Shown here one piece after another: positions 22,143 to 34,034 of a DNA stretch of 64,000 bases. The stretch covers positions 1,116,001 through 1,180,000 of the forward strand of contig JAHBBC010000012.1 in assembly GCA_019915015.1 (NCBI GenBank), read 5' to 3'. The position numbers and the translations under genes were made by a program. This DNA comes from Auriscalpium vulgare (Eukaryota > Basidiomycota > Agaricomycetes > Russulales > Auriscalpiaceae). The notes under the pieces are model-generated. The model was not told the DNA's origin and made no database searches. It was given only the letters and a program-made list of their open reading frames with translations. The first letter of the stretch is position 1, and each line of letters opens with the position of its first letter.

Positions 22143-25100
22143 ATGCAACTTGGCGAGTCTCGGCCCCCCTCTGTCATGGGCAGGGCCACCGACTGGCAGC
22201 CGCGCTCCCAGTTCGACGCAGGCCCATCATCAGCCCCGCCCTCCGCCTTCGTTCCATCATCAACCATAACACAGCGACGGCGCACCTCCGCCCTCCATGC
22301 TCCCCCCCAGGCGCCCCCGCCCAACCAGCCGATACCCAGCGTACCCCCAATCGATACCAACGCGCTCCACGGCTCGGATAGATACTCATTTATGGACGAC
22401 GACTCTCCCAGCTTTCCCGCTGCCGGCGGCCTCTCCAACTTGTCGCGTCCAGCCGCCTCCCCACGTCTCGCAGCCGTCGCCGCCTTTTCGCAGCTTCAAG
22501 CGCGGCAGTTTTCCTCGCAGTCTCCGCCCCCCGCGTCGTCTTCGTCCAATGGACTGGGATCTCCCCCTCGGCAACCCACGCGCTCACCTCCCAGCTCGGA
22601 CAGGGAGATCGTCCCCGACCGTCTCTTATTGTCTCCGGTGGATCATCAAGCCTCGTCAGAAAACCAACGTCCCTCGTCGCGGCGGGCCCTTACGAGAGCT
22701 TTGGAGCTCGCCCGCGAGGCCGTCAAGCTCGATTCAACTAATGATGATCCATACGGGGCCGTAATCGCATATGGGAAGAGCGTCGCGCTCTTGAGTAAGG
22801 TAATGGAGCGTGTTATGCGCGGTGAAGACTCGACAGAGCTCCCCCGAAAGCGTGGGGGTCGGCGGAGAAGTGTTGTTGCTCAGGAGGAGGAGGTTAGAAG
22901 GCTCAGGGCAATCGTGAGTACCTTGTGCTGGACTACTGCCTATTCTACTGACACTTGCCTGTCACCCGCTGTCTCGAAAAGCATGACACTTATGCAGACC
23001 GCATGAACATACTCAGCCTAATCTACAGCATCCCTCCTATGCCGCATTCTCCCACCTCCACCTATACTGCATCCATCTCTGCTTCTACTGATTCGACTCA
23101 ACCCTCGTCCCCAACCTCCGGCTCCCCTTCCTCCGACTCTTCTGACCGTATTCCTCCCTCGTCTTCGACCCTGGTAGAGGACAATGCCGACACCCGCCGC
23201 TTTTCCCAAGAAACCGCGAAGTTTCGCGGCGACGTGTACTCCGCGACAGAAGGTATGCATCTTTCGTTAGAGAAAATCTGCATCAAGTTTTGATCCGTCC
23301 TATCATTCCAGGGGCTCCCCCACCTTCTTACCATCCATACGCTGCCGCCGCGCGTATATCTGTCTCCGTGGAGAACGCGTCGCCTCCATCTTCCTTCAGT
23401 GTAAATAGGTCAACACTGCCCCCTGCGCGACCTCCCCCATCAGGCTCTATACCAACACGGCCCCGGGCTGCTTCCGCCCTTCCACCTCCGGCACCTCCGC
23501 CTCAGAACGCTTTACCACCGGCGCCCGACCAGGCTCCCCCCGTTCAACATCTGAATGTCGGTACCCGTGCTCGGGGCAATTCAACAAGTCACGTGCGGAC
23601 AGGGTCAAACAGCCGCCTGGAGTCCTTGCAGGAGGAAGGCGATCGGAACGATGTGCACCCGTTACAATCACAGCAACAACACCACTTCGACGTCGAAGAG
23701 GAGCTCCGGCGCCGTCCACGCAGTATTGTACAGCCACCACGAGACGAAACCCACCCTCTTCCACCCTTGCCACCACCACATAATGATGCGGAGGATGAGC
23801 TCATCACACCGCGCACTGTAGGAGACCACGAGCCGCTGTCTCCCTCACATTCTGCCAAATTTGTCGCACCGAGACCGCGAGGTATTTCAACGACGTCAAC
23901 GAAGTCGGAAATGGCCAACGGTTTGATCAACAACTCGACGCTGATGGGGACCATTTCGCAACGAAGGTCTAAGGTGTCGGCTCCTCCATCGTCTGGATCA
24001 AGCTCTCCCAAACTGCCGGAATCTGTCCCTCCGTCGTCAATGCGGCTAGGCGGTACGGGCCTGCCCGTCACTTCAACATACCCGCCTGGGTACACGCGGA
24101 GTCGCGCCTCGTCGCAGCCAGGCCAGCGGCCAAACTTGTCCGGTCTACCGCCGACAAGCTTCGAGCTTCCCAGCCGCCCGCCATCCACCGTGTCATCGAT
24201 CCCGACAGCGCCGATACCGCGGAAAACGTCTATTTCGACACGAAATGGCGCGCTGCCGCAGATTACGGTCGTGACAGGCGCGCTGTCACCGCCGCTAGGC
24301 ACATCCGCGCACCAGCTCGTGCCGCCGATCCCGCACAGCAACCTGCCGACGACACCGACGTCGCCGCTGCCGCCGCTCGCGCCGTCGGACCCGATGCGCA
24401 AGCCGTACCACATGATGAACCTGCTGCGGCACACGATGACGAGCAAGTCGGGCGGGTACATCACGCGCCGGCTGCACGTTCCGCAGGAGGTGTGGTCGCA
24501 GGGCGGCGCGAAGCTCGCTAATCTGCCGGAGAAGGTGCGCGTCGTCGAGGTGCTGTGCTCTGCGCTCGAGGAGGTTCAGACCGTCAGCGTGGACCTCTTC
24601 GGCGCGGGCAACGTGAGCAGCGGGATGGTGATGGGCATCGGGAGCATCGGCAAGAAGGAGGGGGAAACGTGGAGCATGAAGCTAGAGGAGTTCTCGAACG
24701 TGTGCGATGGCGTTGTTGCGAACTTTGGCAAGAAGCTTGGGGTTGGGGAGGGTTTCGTGACCAAAAAGACGACTGGTGTATGTGTCCTTTATGTCTTCGA
24801 TGGAACGCTACTTACGGTGGCCACAGGTCACCTCATGGGGTGGCAAGCTTACACGTCAATTTGACAAGCTCACGAACCAACAAAAGAAGTAAGCGGCGCC
24901 GCTCCATACCGCCCGGTCTAGACACTCATGCAATGGTCTTTGCAGCCTCGACTCACCGGCGTCTTACGTGCAGGGCCTGAGCAGGCTCTTCCTGCAGGCG
25001 CAGCTCCTGGACGAGCATTCGAAGGCCATCTCTCTCTTCCCGCCAGCGGCGACGTACGCCGCGTTCCCACCCGAGCTACGCTCCGCCGTCGAGGCGAAGC

Positions 25101-25213
25101 TGCGGCGCTGTTCCGAGTTCTTCGCCACCGTCGTGCTGACGTTCGTCATCCGCGACACCGCGCAGCTCCTCGACAAGTACGTCAAGAAGTGCGAAAAGTG
25201 GCTCGCCGAGTAG
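22143..25213 (+). CDS. MIT-domain protein with long disordered region
   Basis: Five exons (22143-22913, 22982-23252, 23312-24777, 24827-24888, 24946-25213) sum to 2838 nt, giving 945 aa. An MIT-like helical hairpin at about residues 180-220 (ALELAREAVKLDSTND, YGAVIAYGKSVALLSKVMERV) suggests binding to ESCRT-III tails or other endosomal partners. The middle 400 residues are Pro/Ser-rich and probably disordered. The last about 200 residues are folded and conserved-looking (YHMMNLLRHTMTSKSGGYIT, LFLQAQLLDEHSKAISLFP, YVKKCEKWLAE). An in-frame Met at residue 12 is an alternative start. Exact function unknown; the MIT call is from the motif pattern. Confidence 0.78.
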
Positions 25214-26076
25214 CCCCGCCCCCCACCCGGCGCGCCTCTGTATCTTATGCTTCGGGACCATCTTGTGGATATATCCCGCCATCTTTCTGACTGCTTTCTG
25301 GTTGTCTTTGTCCGCCTTGTTCCTGTTGTCCCTGGATTTGGTTTGTGCGACCATTTTTTGCCCTTCTTCCGTGTTCCCCTTCCTGCGTTTGTTCTTAGCG
25401 TGCCATACGTTACACATTTTGTTCATATTCCGCCCCCCGCGCCCCCTCGCATACTCTGCACACACATAGTATATACCATAGTCCCGCCCTCGACGGCCCG
25501 CCCCATGCCAGATGTAGGATTAGCACTCATCGCTCACACCAAATGCGTCACCTCAATGCATTGTAATACAACCATAGACCAGTAGAGACTGTTTTTACTA
25601 TCATTTCGGACGCGAACGCTCGTGCGAGGACGACATATCAGGGAGCAGTGCAGGCGATACTACTATTGTCTGGATGTACAAATATTATACAGCGACGAAG
25701 GCACGAAACGAGTATACGGAGGAATAATTCAAGAATGCACAGTGAGAAGCGGATGGGAGTCCTTGACGGAGATGGGGGCGAATAGTATACACAGTACGCA
25801 TATCTGCGGGAAACCGAGGAGAGGCAAGCACGCGAAGTAAGTTAACGAGCCATGCTATCCGTACTCGGGAAAGCCTATAAACAGGAAATAACTTATGTAC
25901 GATGAACTGGCAATATTCTACACTTTGGGATCGAGGATGAGCTGACTGGGCAACGCGAAGGAGTGAGGAAGACGGGCAGGCGGAGGCCGAAGGAACGGGA
26001 TCATGTGAATGAGAAAATCGGGGCGGCTGAGCAAAACATTGGGCGAAGCAGAAGCAATGGAAGTGAAGATTGCGGA
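25214..26076. other. Convergent 3' region between the MIT gene and IES1
   Basis: 863 bp between two convergent genes. T-rich sequence follows the MIT stop (25260-25440). No supported gene; it most likely contains both 3' UTRs and terminators. Confidence 0.45.
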
Positions 26077-27875
26077 TCAGTCGGCGCCGACGTGGGCTAG
26101 GGGTCGGTCAGGATTGTACATCGCATGCAGGTTGATAAGGACTTGATGGCGCAGCACTGGCGGCAAGGCCTCAGTCACTCCACAGCGAAGCAGAGTTCAC
26201 ATCGAACTTACTATACGAGAAGTGGGATGCCGAGTCGGCACCCTCCTCGTCGTCCACGAGCGGGTCAAGCGTCGCCACGATGTGCCAGGCCTCTGCACGC
26301 AACGATCAAATTTAGTCCATCTATGCATAGCGTCATGAGAACGCGACTGACGTTGTAATGGGCTTCTCTGCGGGCCATAGCGCAGGCGTGGGTCCACAGG
26401 GTGGTAGTGCCGGGGCGCCGGGGCGGGCGCGGGGCTGAGAATGCGCTCGAGCGGCGGGGCGGCGGCGGGGCGCGGCGCGGTGTCCTCGGGGGTCCGCTGG
26501 TCGTAAGACAACCGGCGTCGCTGGAGCGGCGGCGCTGATGCCTCGCCGTCAGCGTAAGCCAACACAGACATTGATCGAAACCTCACCTTCAACGACAGCC
26601 TCGGCATCCTCTGGGGGGGTGCTCGGCTCGGGCTCGGGGCGCTGCCGTTTCTTCTTGTCCGCCGCGCCCTTGCCCTTTGACCCCCTGCCCTTCTTCAACT
26701 TGGTGGGTGGGGGCTGCGTGCCCTCCCCACCCTCGCCTTTTGCGAGATACTCTTTCGCATGGCGCGCAAGAAAGTCGAGGCGGTACTGGGACATTTTCGC
26801 GGCGTATGCCTTCTCGTCTTCGGGGTCCAAGTTCTCGAGCTTGAAGTCCTCTTCAGAGAGGTCGATGAGCCTGGGCACGAGCCCGCGGTGCTGCTGTGCG
26901 TTGTTGTCAGCGAAAGGGTTGGGTGACGATGGGGACTCGTGGTAGTGGTAGACGAGCCAGAGGAACGCCCGCGCGCGAGAGACCGAGGTGATGTGCACGG
27001 GGAGGAAGAGGTCAAGAAAGTCGATGTCGAGGCGGCCGAAGTGGTCCTGTGCGACGTTCTAAGTGGAGTGCGCGAGGCGGTGCGTGAGTGTCTGCGTGGA
27101 TATAGGGGCGGGAAGATGGGGCGGGGACGCACCGCGAAGTGATTGGAGAGGACGAAGAGAAGGTTCACGATGCTGGTGGACGGCACGGTGCCCTTGGCCT
27201 GCGTAGGAGCACGCGTTAGGATGTGCCACTTCCGGATGAGGAAGAAATGGGAGACGCACGGCGCGTTCGAGTAATTCTGCGGGGGATACGGGCAGGCTGT
27301 TGGCCTCGTCCTGGAGTGTGCAGGCCTTGAGGATGGTCTTTATGCGCGGCGCGTCTTGGAGGTTGCTGTCCGCCTTTTGGAGCGCGGGGACCGGGTGGTA
27401 TGTCCGGAGGGACGTTCGCATCTCCGGAAGGACTGTCAAGGCTACGGTAAGCAGTTGCTCTGCAGAAGTGCGCGGTATTCGGCACGCGACGCGACGTACA
27501 GGTCATCGTTGTGTTCACCCTGCCCACGTTGGCCAGCAACGAGATCTTGGCAAAGTCGGTGCCAAAGTCAGGCACATCCTGCATCTTGTCCTTGAGGGCG
27601 CGAGAGCAGCGAGCAGAGTGCGTGAGCGCGTGGACGTAGAGGTCGCGGAAGGTGACTCTGTCGGGGGGCGAGAATGGGTCTGTGAAGACGCACTCCTGGG
27701 AGCCAAAGATATGGTCGAGAAAGTCGTATTGGATGTCCTTGCGTGTGAGTGGCTCTGCCTCTTCGTGCTTGATGGCGAAGGCCTTGCGGCGGGCGTAGAG
27801 GGAGCTGCGGGCGGGATGAGCGCGGGACGACGGCGGGAGCGGGGACACTGACGAGGAGGCCTTGTTGGCGGCCAT
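26077..27875 (-). CDS. IES1: INO80 complex subunit Ies1
   Basis: Nuclear subunit of the INO80 chromatin remodeller. Starts MAANKASSSVSPLPP. The conserved core reads LTRKDIQYDFLDHIFGSQ, VTFRDLYVHALTHSARCS, SLLANVGRVNTTMTFLPEMR, TYHPVPALQ and DAPRIKTILKAC. It continues with VPSTSIVNLLFVLSNHFA, then SVSRARAFLWLVYHYHES with NPFAD. A Lys-rich acidic linker leads to RSPLQQAWHIVATLDPLVDD, the C-terminal QAWH block of fungal Ies1. Introns are resolved at 27445-27500, near 27200-27255, 27063-27135 and 26535-26580, plus two near the 3' end. The last exon ends ...HVGAD with TGA at 26077-26079. Function by homology to yeast Ies1. Confidence 0.87.
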
Positions 27876-28347
27876 GGGATGTTGTCGAGATGAAAGGGTT
27901 AGTCTGGCATTATTTGAGCGTGGATGACTGTCGAGAAAGCCACTGCGCGCCTTCGTCCGCCCACACGGCCGCATTGGGCATCCCCCGCCCACCGCCGTGC
28001 ACGTCTCGGCCAATGACTCTACATTGTAATTCACAATCCCCTGTAGTCTCCCTGGCTGCCTTACTGTACCCGGCCCACGTTGGACAGCTCCCATCGCCGA
28101 CCGGCCTATCTTCCATCACCGTCCGGTGTGCCTTTCGATGCCGACCGCAACTAAGTCCATCATCATCTTTGATGCCTCGCAGCCCGCTCACTGGTTACGC
28201 GCGTTATGCACCGTTTCTCACCGATCAAGTCAGCTATGCCGGTACCGCCTTCGCCCACAGTTCTTTGCCAGACACTCTTTCGTCGACGGTCACCTCCCTC
28301 CTGGTTAAGGAGATGCTGAGCATCTCCCTGAGGATTTTCGTTCATTC
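27876..28347. promoter_or_regulatory. Divergent promoter, IES1 / membrane protein
   Basis: 472 bp between divergent starts. ccggcccacgttgg and surrounding sequence show no coding potential. A pyrimidine-rich run directly precedes the 28348 ATG. Confidence 0.45.
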
Positions 28348-30642
28348 ATGACCTTTTCTTTCTTCTTTTACGCTTTCCTCCATGTTCTGACCTTTTTTTC
28401 TATCTTATCCCAAGCCGCAGGCGCGCCTGATAGTGTCTTCTTCGTCCAACAGAATGACCCGTCTGTCAGTCTCTCCTCTGGCTGGTCCACCAAATCGTCG
28501 ACGAGCAGCCTCGGTGGTACATTCGTCTCCACTTCCGAGGTAGGCGCGTTGTTCACGGTCAATCTACCTCGTACGTCTTCTCCCTTTGCCAAGTCTTCTA
28601 CCTCCAGACTGACGCCCCTCTACAGTTGGCACTGCGGAGGCCGAGTTCTTTGGGTTTCGCAATGCGCAGGCAGGCCTCTTTGCTGCCTGCGTCGACTGCA
28701 ATCTTCAGAACAACCTGCCGCTCAAGGTGATCGACGCGAACAGGGCAGGAGTACAGGGTAACGGTGTTCCGGTGCGCACGGCGTGTCTATGAATAGACGA
28801 CTGATACTCAAGCATCGCAGAGCGTTTTGTTCTATGCTGCAGGTCTCGATCCCTCTGTTCCGCACGTGGTGACAGTGATCAACCTCCCGGACTTGCGTTT
28901 CCCCGATGGACCAACACTCACCTTTGACGCGTATCTTGGTGAGCCCAAGTCCTGCACTTTGCCGTCGCAGAATTGAACACCAGGCAGACACAACGTCCGA
29001 TGGGTCCAGCACGTCCTCGTCCTCGTCGGCGTCCACTTCCACTTCTTCCTCTTCAAGTTCTGGTTCTTCATCTGCAACGACCACCTCCTCTTCCTCCACT
29101 TCCTCACTGTCCGGTTCTACCTCCCAACCGGCCACCACCACCGTTATTTTCAACCCGTCCTCCGCGAATGGGATCTTCTTCCCTCCGATCACCACGCCCG
29201 TCACTGGTATCCCAATCTCCGTCACTGCGGCCCCGGCCCCGTCACCCAAGAGCCCCGGCTCGTCTGCCCCACCTGGGTCGTCGACGGGGTCCTCGCCCTC
29301 CGGCGGCGGCGGCGGCTCAGGGACAGGATCAAGTGGAGGAGCTGGAACTCCCACTGGAGGGCCCACTGGAAGTTCTGCCTCCGGCAACCCGACAGCCACT
29401 GGGGGACCCGGCTCTACAGGCGGCACCAACCCCACGGGCAGTCCGACGCCCACTGGTGGGCCTGGATCGACGGGCGGTACCAACCCCACCGGCGGCCCTT
29501 CGTCCCCTGGCGGCCCCAGTTCGACTGGGGGCCAGAACCCGACCACCTCTGGTGCGGGAGGCTCGAATCCCACTGGTACGCCCACGGGCAGCGGCGCGTC
29601 ATCGGGCGGGAGCTCGCCCACGGGTACAGGAGCGTCGTCAGGCGGGAGCTCGCCCACGGGTACCGGAGCGTCGTCGAGCGGGAGCTCACCCACGGGTACC
29701 GGAGCGTCATCGGGCGCGGGCTCGCCCACGGGCAGCGGCACCTCGTCAGGCGGGAGCTCGCCCACAGGGTCCAGCTCTGGCTCGCCCACGGGCACGGGCA
29801 CGGGCACAGGTGCGCCCACGGGTACCGCGACGCCCACAGGGACGGGCGGCAGCGGCAACCCTACATCCTCGCCGAGCCCGTCCGCGTCCTCCGCACCCTC
29901 CAACGGCTCACCCCGCTCCAAAATATCTACCTCAACGATCGTCGTCATAGCCCTCATCTCGGCGTTCGGCGCGCTCACGCTCATCCTCGGCGGCATCGTC
30001 ATCTACGTGACGCGCAGGCGACGCCTCTCGGGCATCCAGCGACTCGGGCCGGCCTCGCAGGAGGAGGCGCAGATGGGCTTCAACGGCGGAAGCGGTGTCA
30101 GCGGCGGGTTCGCGCCGACGACCAGCTTCGGCGGGAGCTCGCGTGATGCGCGGGAGCGCGGGATGGACTTCGACTCGCGCGAGATTAGCCTGGTCGACGC
30201 GAACATGAACGGCGGGCCGGTGTCTCTCGGGACGCGCACGGCGACGGCGACCGGTACGCGCACGGGCACGGGCACGGGCGACGCGACGGTGGACCCGTTC
30301 AGTGACCGCCAGCTGAGCAGGTCCGTGAGCGACAGGAGCTACGGCACCACCGAAAGCTATGGCAGCGTTGGGACCGACGGGAGCTACAGGACAGGCACTG
30401 GAACGGAGGAAAGCCTCTCTGCGAGCGACAGCGCCGAGCTCATTGCGCGCACGCTCGGGCCTGCAGGGTCCATTGGTGAGTCTACTTTGCTCATTGCGTG
30501 GGGAGAGTCACGGGCTGAAGTTGCGTTGCGTGTGATAGGTTTCCCGTCGCGTCCGCCCAGGAGCGGGCTGCGCGCCCTACCGACACCGCCGGTGCCGTGG
30601 ATCCAGAGGCAACCGCGCATGGACGGCGACTCGAGCTCTTGA
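28348..30642 (+). CDS. Ser/Thr/Gly-rich single-pass membrane protein
   Basis: The signal peptide is MTFSFFFYAFLHVLTFFSIL. An N-terminal globular part of about 130 residues (GGTFVSTSEVGALFTVNLP, GFRNAQAGLFAACVDC, VVTVINLPDLRFPDGPTLTF) resembles fungal surface proteins that bind or sense at the wall. A Ser/Thr tract and a roughly 200-residue Gly/Ser/Pro/Thr repeat follow, probably O-glycosylated. Next is a transmembrane helix (STIVVIALISAFGALTLILG, about 29930-29990) with a basic stop-transfer VTRRRR, then a cytoplasmic tail. Introns: about 28571-28624, 28772-28819, 28941-28987, and a likely one at 30476-30538. The last happens to be open and of length divisible by three, so retention is possible. 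Layout recalls Mid2/Wsc-type sensors, but I see no WSC domain. Confidence 0.75.
29579..29774 (+). repeat. 36-bp tandem repeats in coding sequence
   Basis: About five units encode variants of GTGASSGGSSPT (cgggagctcgcccacgggta is the shared core). The surrounding 29340-29580 also holds looser GGTNPTGGP-type repeats. Length variation between strains is expected in such mucin-like spacers. Confidence 0.8.
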
Positions 30643-31069
30643 TGAGCGCCGCGCCTGGCCAGCTTTGTTGACGTTCTTTCTCCTACCCATTTTCTTCTTC
30701 CTCTGGACCCGGATCAATGGACCTGTACATATTGCAAGCTGTTACTTGACCTGTGTTTACTGCATCCGCCTTGTATCTTGGTGCCCAATTGCATGATGTT
30801 CGGCCATGCACATATCGCCCGAGCAGCCTGGCTACTAGTTACTTGTTACTCTTGAATCCCAGAATTAATCAGGCTCCTTCCCACGAGGTTCGCTGCGGTC
30901 TGGCAGTGCGAAGTGATGAGTCAAATGTAATTACATCAGACAATTTCCTTTTCCAGCGAAGTTGGCAGAAGTTGAAGTGGACCGCCGGCGGTGGACGCGA
31001 ACGCCGAAGACGCACGGAGTCAATGACACAGACATCCGAAGACAAATCCTGGAACACGACTCTGGAAGG
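30643..31069. other. Intergenic region
   Basis: 427 bp downstream of the membrane-protein gene. No supported gene. It abuts the dispersed repeat that starts near 31070. Confidence 0.4.
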
Positions 31070-31850
31070 CTCGGACTTCGCAAGCTCAAGAGTCGTCCTC
31101 TGCTAACTGCGGCCTGCGTTGATTCTGGGCATTGTTATCGACTCGGGAGACGTGCAAACGTAGCTTGTTCGAGGATCAGGTAGTATGTTGGTAGTACAAA
31201 CCGGGGAAGTCTGTCGGCGCCCCCACTCGCAGTGGTGCTTATCTGCCCGTTGAGCCACAGCCTACCTCAGTTCTTCCCCGCGCCCTTGCTGCCCAAACCG
31301 CCCACCGTCCTGTCGTCGCGGAGGCCTTCTTCGGCATCGGAGAGCGCGCTTGCGCTGCGGTTCCACAGGGACCCGCTCTCGCCCTCCTCCTTAGATACAA
31401 CCCCGCCCCTGGTGCCCGTCGAGCTCTTGAAGTAGGACTTCGTCTGGCTCCGTGAGGAGGGAGACCTCTCCGCGGCGGCGGCTCTCTCGCGTTCTCTCCC
31501 CCACGCCTGCATTGTGACCCACAACCATTCCACAACCCAGCACACGGCGGCCAGGACGACGACGACGATGCCGATGAAGGCCAGGATCCAGAAGACGATC
31601 CACAGAAAGGCTAAGAGGAACCACAGAAGATATACGCACCCGTTGAAGATCAGGCCGACAGGAATGAAGAGGGAAGAGAATCCGTCATCTGCTTGGGCGG
31701 AGGCGGTGGGCGCGGGCAGTGGCAGACTGAAGTGCGCTTGTAGTTGCGATGAGAGACATAGGTGATGTGATATGAATATGGTTCTCGACGAGGTGGGTGC
31801 GGGATGCAAGTGAGTTCAGACACGTTCAAGTTCGATATGTCTGGCGGCAA
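31070..31850 (-). repeat. Dispersed inverted copy C of the 11 kb duplication unit
   Basis: Read on the minus strand this block matches copy B: the membrane-protein gene, then the 3' flank with gccgacagacttccccgg, gtacta-ccaacatactacctga and gcccagaatcaacgcaggcc. In parts it is closer to copy A (aagcaccactgcgag is shared) than to B. It lies 20 kb away in opposite orientation and carries no aconitase or xylanase sequence. Confidence 0.75.
31267..31809 (-). CDS. Small predicted membrane protein, copy C (start unresolved)
   Basis: A frame of about 180 aa with stop at 31267. Two closely spaced hydrophobic stretches, VYLLWFLLAFLWIVFWILAF and IGIVVVVLAAVCWVVEWLWV, suggest one hairpin or two transmembrane helices. 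The tail is hydrophilic with SSRSQTKSYFKSSTGTR and Gly/Ser-rich DRTVGGLGSKGAGKN. The frame opens with a TTG rather than ATG, so either a small upstream exon is missing or the gene is decayed. Homologous to the 11 kb copy. No known domain recognised. Confidence 0.45.
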   Translation of the reverse strand: MHPAPTSSRTIFISHHLCLSSQLQAHFSLPLPAPTASAQADDGFSSLFIPVGLIFNGCVYLLWFLLAFLWIVFWILAFIGIVVVVLAAVCWVVEWLWVTMQAWGRERERAAAAERSPSSRSQTKSYFKSSTGTRGGVVSKEEGESGSLWNRSASALSDAEEGLRDDRTVGGLGSKGAGKN

Positions 31851-31940
31851 CTTGGGCGCTTACTGCCTTGGCCTCCACCCACGTGTTCTGAGTCATCACG
31901 TCGCTTCTGTGTGCGCCATGGCAAACGTGCCTGTCGATTA

Positions 31941-33339
31941 ATGTTCATCGAATGGCTGTCCCAGCACGACAGAGTCGACTATGCTGCCCTCCGCATCTGC
32001 GCTCTTGTCTGCAAGGCCTGGACACCCACAGCTCAGCGCCTCTTGTTCCGTCGCCCGTCGCCAACAGCAAAGTCTTGAAGCCGCGCCCTCCTTCTGCTCC
32101 GCACCCTGCGCGATCGACCCTCTCTCGCCGCCCACATCCTCACCATCCCACTCGTTATCTCCTACATCGATGAAAAGGATCTCGACAACCCGCAACTCAA
32201 GCTACTAGAGCTGTGCCCGGGCGTCACACGGATCGATGTCCTCTCTAGAGACCCGAAGCAGCGCCTCGGAGCGCGACTGCGCTCCCTGTTGTCCTTTGCG
32301 CTAGCGGCTCCGAAAAAGCCATCAGCGAGATCATATTCACAGAATTGTGGCCCAGCGTGCGCGTCCTAGACCTCACAGGCCTCACCGGCGATCGCCGTCT
32401 CCCTTCGCCAATCCACGACCTGTCCTCCGTGTGGGCCATGTCTCTCGACGAAGACGATATCCCGCTCATCCCGCTCGACACCGACTTCGCAACATGGAAT
32501 TAAAATACCTCTTTACATGGGATGATGACTATTTGCGCAGGCGACTGTTTGGAACTGACATGCTTTCGCGCATCCACACGCTGAGGATTTCGGGACCCTT
32601 TCCACCCCTGGAGGTTTTCGAGCGCATCAAGTGCCTCGAGAATCTGGTCTTCGGCGAACTTCCCGAGAGCGGACATCTCGCTCGGACTTCCGAAGACTTT
32701 TCGCCGTGTCGGGTACATCCAAGTTACCGGCCAGATAGAGCATGACAAGGATGCGGAGCCAATCGTTTAGCTTCGTTTAGGCACTGCGCACGCTGCCCGA
32801 GCTACAGCAACGTCAGTTCGACGCGCGTGTCGTCACCACGCCAGCTCGCCATGCTCAAAGAAGTATGTCGTGAACGAGGCTTGGCATTTGAGTTGTTCGA
32901 AAACGTGAACCATCATCATCATTTGAACCATGTTTGGGTGCGTCTATAACTTGATGTTGATACCGCGTCCTGCTTGCTGCCCGCGTCGCACGGTACGTCC
33001 TCGCACCATATTTCCACCAACGCCCCGCGGCTCGACGCCCCATACCTCACTAACTATCACGACACGTACCGCATCTTCCAGCGACATCGGCGCTACGCGC
33101 TGATCTTTACTGTAATGAGTTCTCCTTGGGTCTCCCCTCCTACGCGCTCGCTGATATGGTTCGCGCAGTATATGCGTCTCACCATCGCCCAACTCATGAT
33201 GAACACCGCCTCCTACTGCCTCAACACCATCAAGCTGTCATGCATACCGGTCCACCTGAAACTCTTTCACCGCGTTCCCGGCCGCTTCGATATCAACATC
33301 GCTTCCTATTTGGACCATCACACGCGGTTAGATGGATAA
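31941..33339 (+). pseudogene. F-box protein pseudogene
   Basis: The first frame encodes MFIEWLSQHDRVDYAALRIC and LVCKAWTPTAQRLLFRR, a typical agaricomycete F-box. Homology then continues in a second frame (LRDRPSLAAHILTIPLVISY, LKLLELCPGVTRIDVLS, about 32085-32285). It continues in a third (SEKAISEIIFTELWPSVRVL and SSVWAMSLDEDDIPL, about 32290-32505), then another (LSRIHTLRISGPFPPLEVFE, about 32500-32745). The frame changes are not at plausible splice sites, so I call it broken. A further open piece at 32974-33339 (IWFAQYMRLTIAQLMMNTAS) may or may not belong to it. Confidence 0.62.
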
Positions 33340-34034
33340 CGAGGATAGGAAATGGCTGGTAAATCTCTCGGGTAAGCGTTGCTTCGAATGATAAATGTCT
33401 CACTTCTCAACTCACTTGGTGTGCTATAGTCACTGCGAATCTGGGGCTTCCCCGTGTTAGCCGTGTACATCTACCCGAGCTTCCGTACCGTAAATCCTAG
33501 GATAGGGGTTGCACTTCCTGTGCGCCCTCGCGCATGGCCACCGGGGTTCCATGCATCTGATTTGCAGCGGCGTGGCTCTCATGACGGAGCAAGGAAAAGA
33601 TATCATTCATTGAGTCATATGTCTCGTACATGTGCAAGAGGAAGTGTCGGGACTCAGCCGTGCCATGGTATAGCTACCCACCTGTTCTTCCTCTAGTATA
33701 CCCCGGTGTTATTGCAAGGACTGCGCAGCCTCCTGCAACGTGTGCTCATTGATATCATAAAAATACAGTCCTGTTGCGTCCTCGCACTGAGCCTGCACCA
33801 TCGACGAGTGCCGCTTCCACCTGGTTCTTGGGCCGAGCCCCAACCAACAAAGCAACACGCTACAACCGGAACTCACCGTGGCGTAACGGGGCATCGCGGG
33901 ACGCGGCTGGACGTCCGGGTGAGTTCAATAGTTGACGGCGGCGGCACAGACACCCTGAAGGGCGCACAGGGAGGGATTTGAACGAGGAGGCGAGGACGAG
34001 GAGACGGCGGGTAGAATATTCTTGGGAAATTTGC
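33340..34034. other. Intergenic region
   Basis: About 695 bp between the F-box pseudogene and the 3' end of the NTPase gene. No supported gene. A weak tRNA B-box-like string near 33970 is not embedded in a cloverleaf. Confidence 0.4.

Noticed and set aside
28722..30002. 426 aa minus-strand Pro/Val-rich ORF
   Set aside because: Antisense shadow of the Gly/Ser/Thr/Pro repeats of the membrane protein; no independent motif, and GC-biased repeats stay open on both strands.
33960..33990. tRNA gene suggested by a B-box-like gttcaaatccc on the minus strand
   Set aside because: No matching A box or foldable acceptor and anticodon arms at the right spacing.
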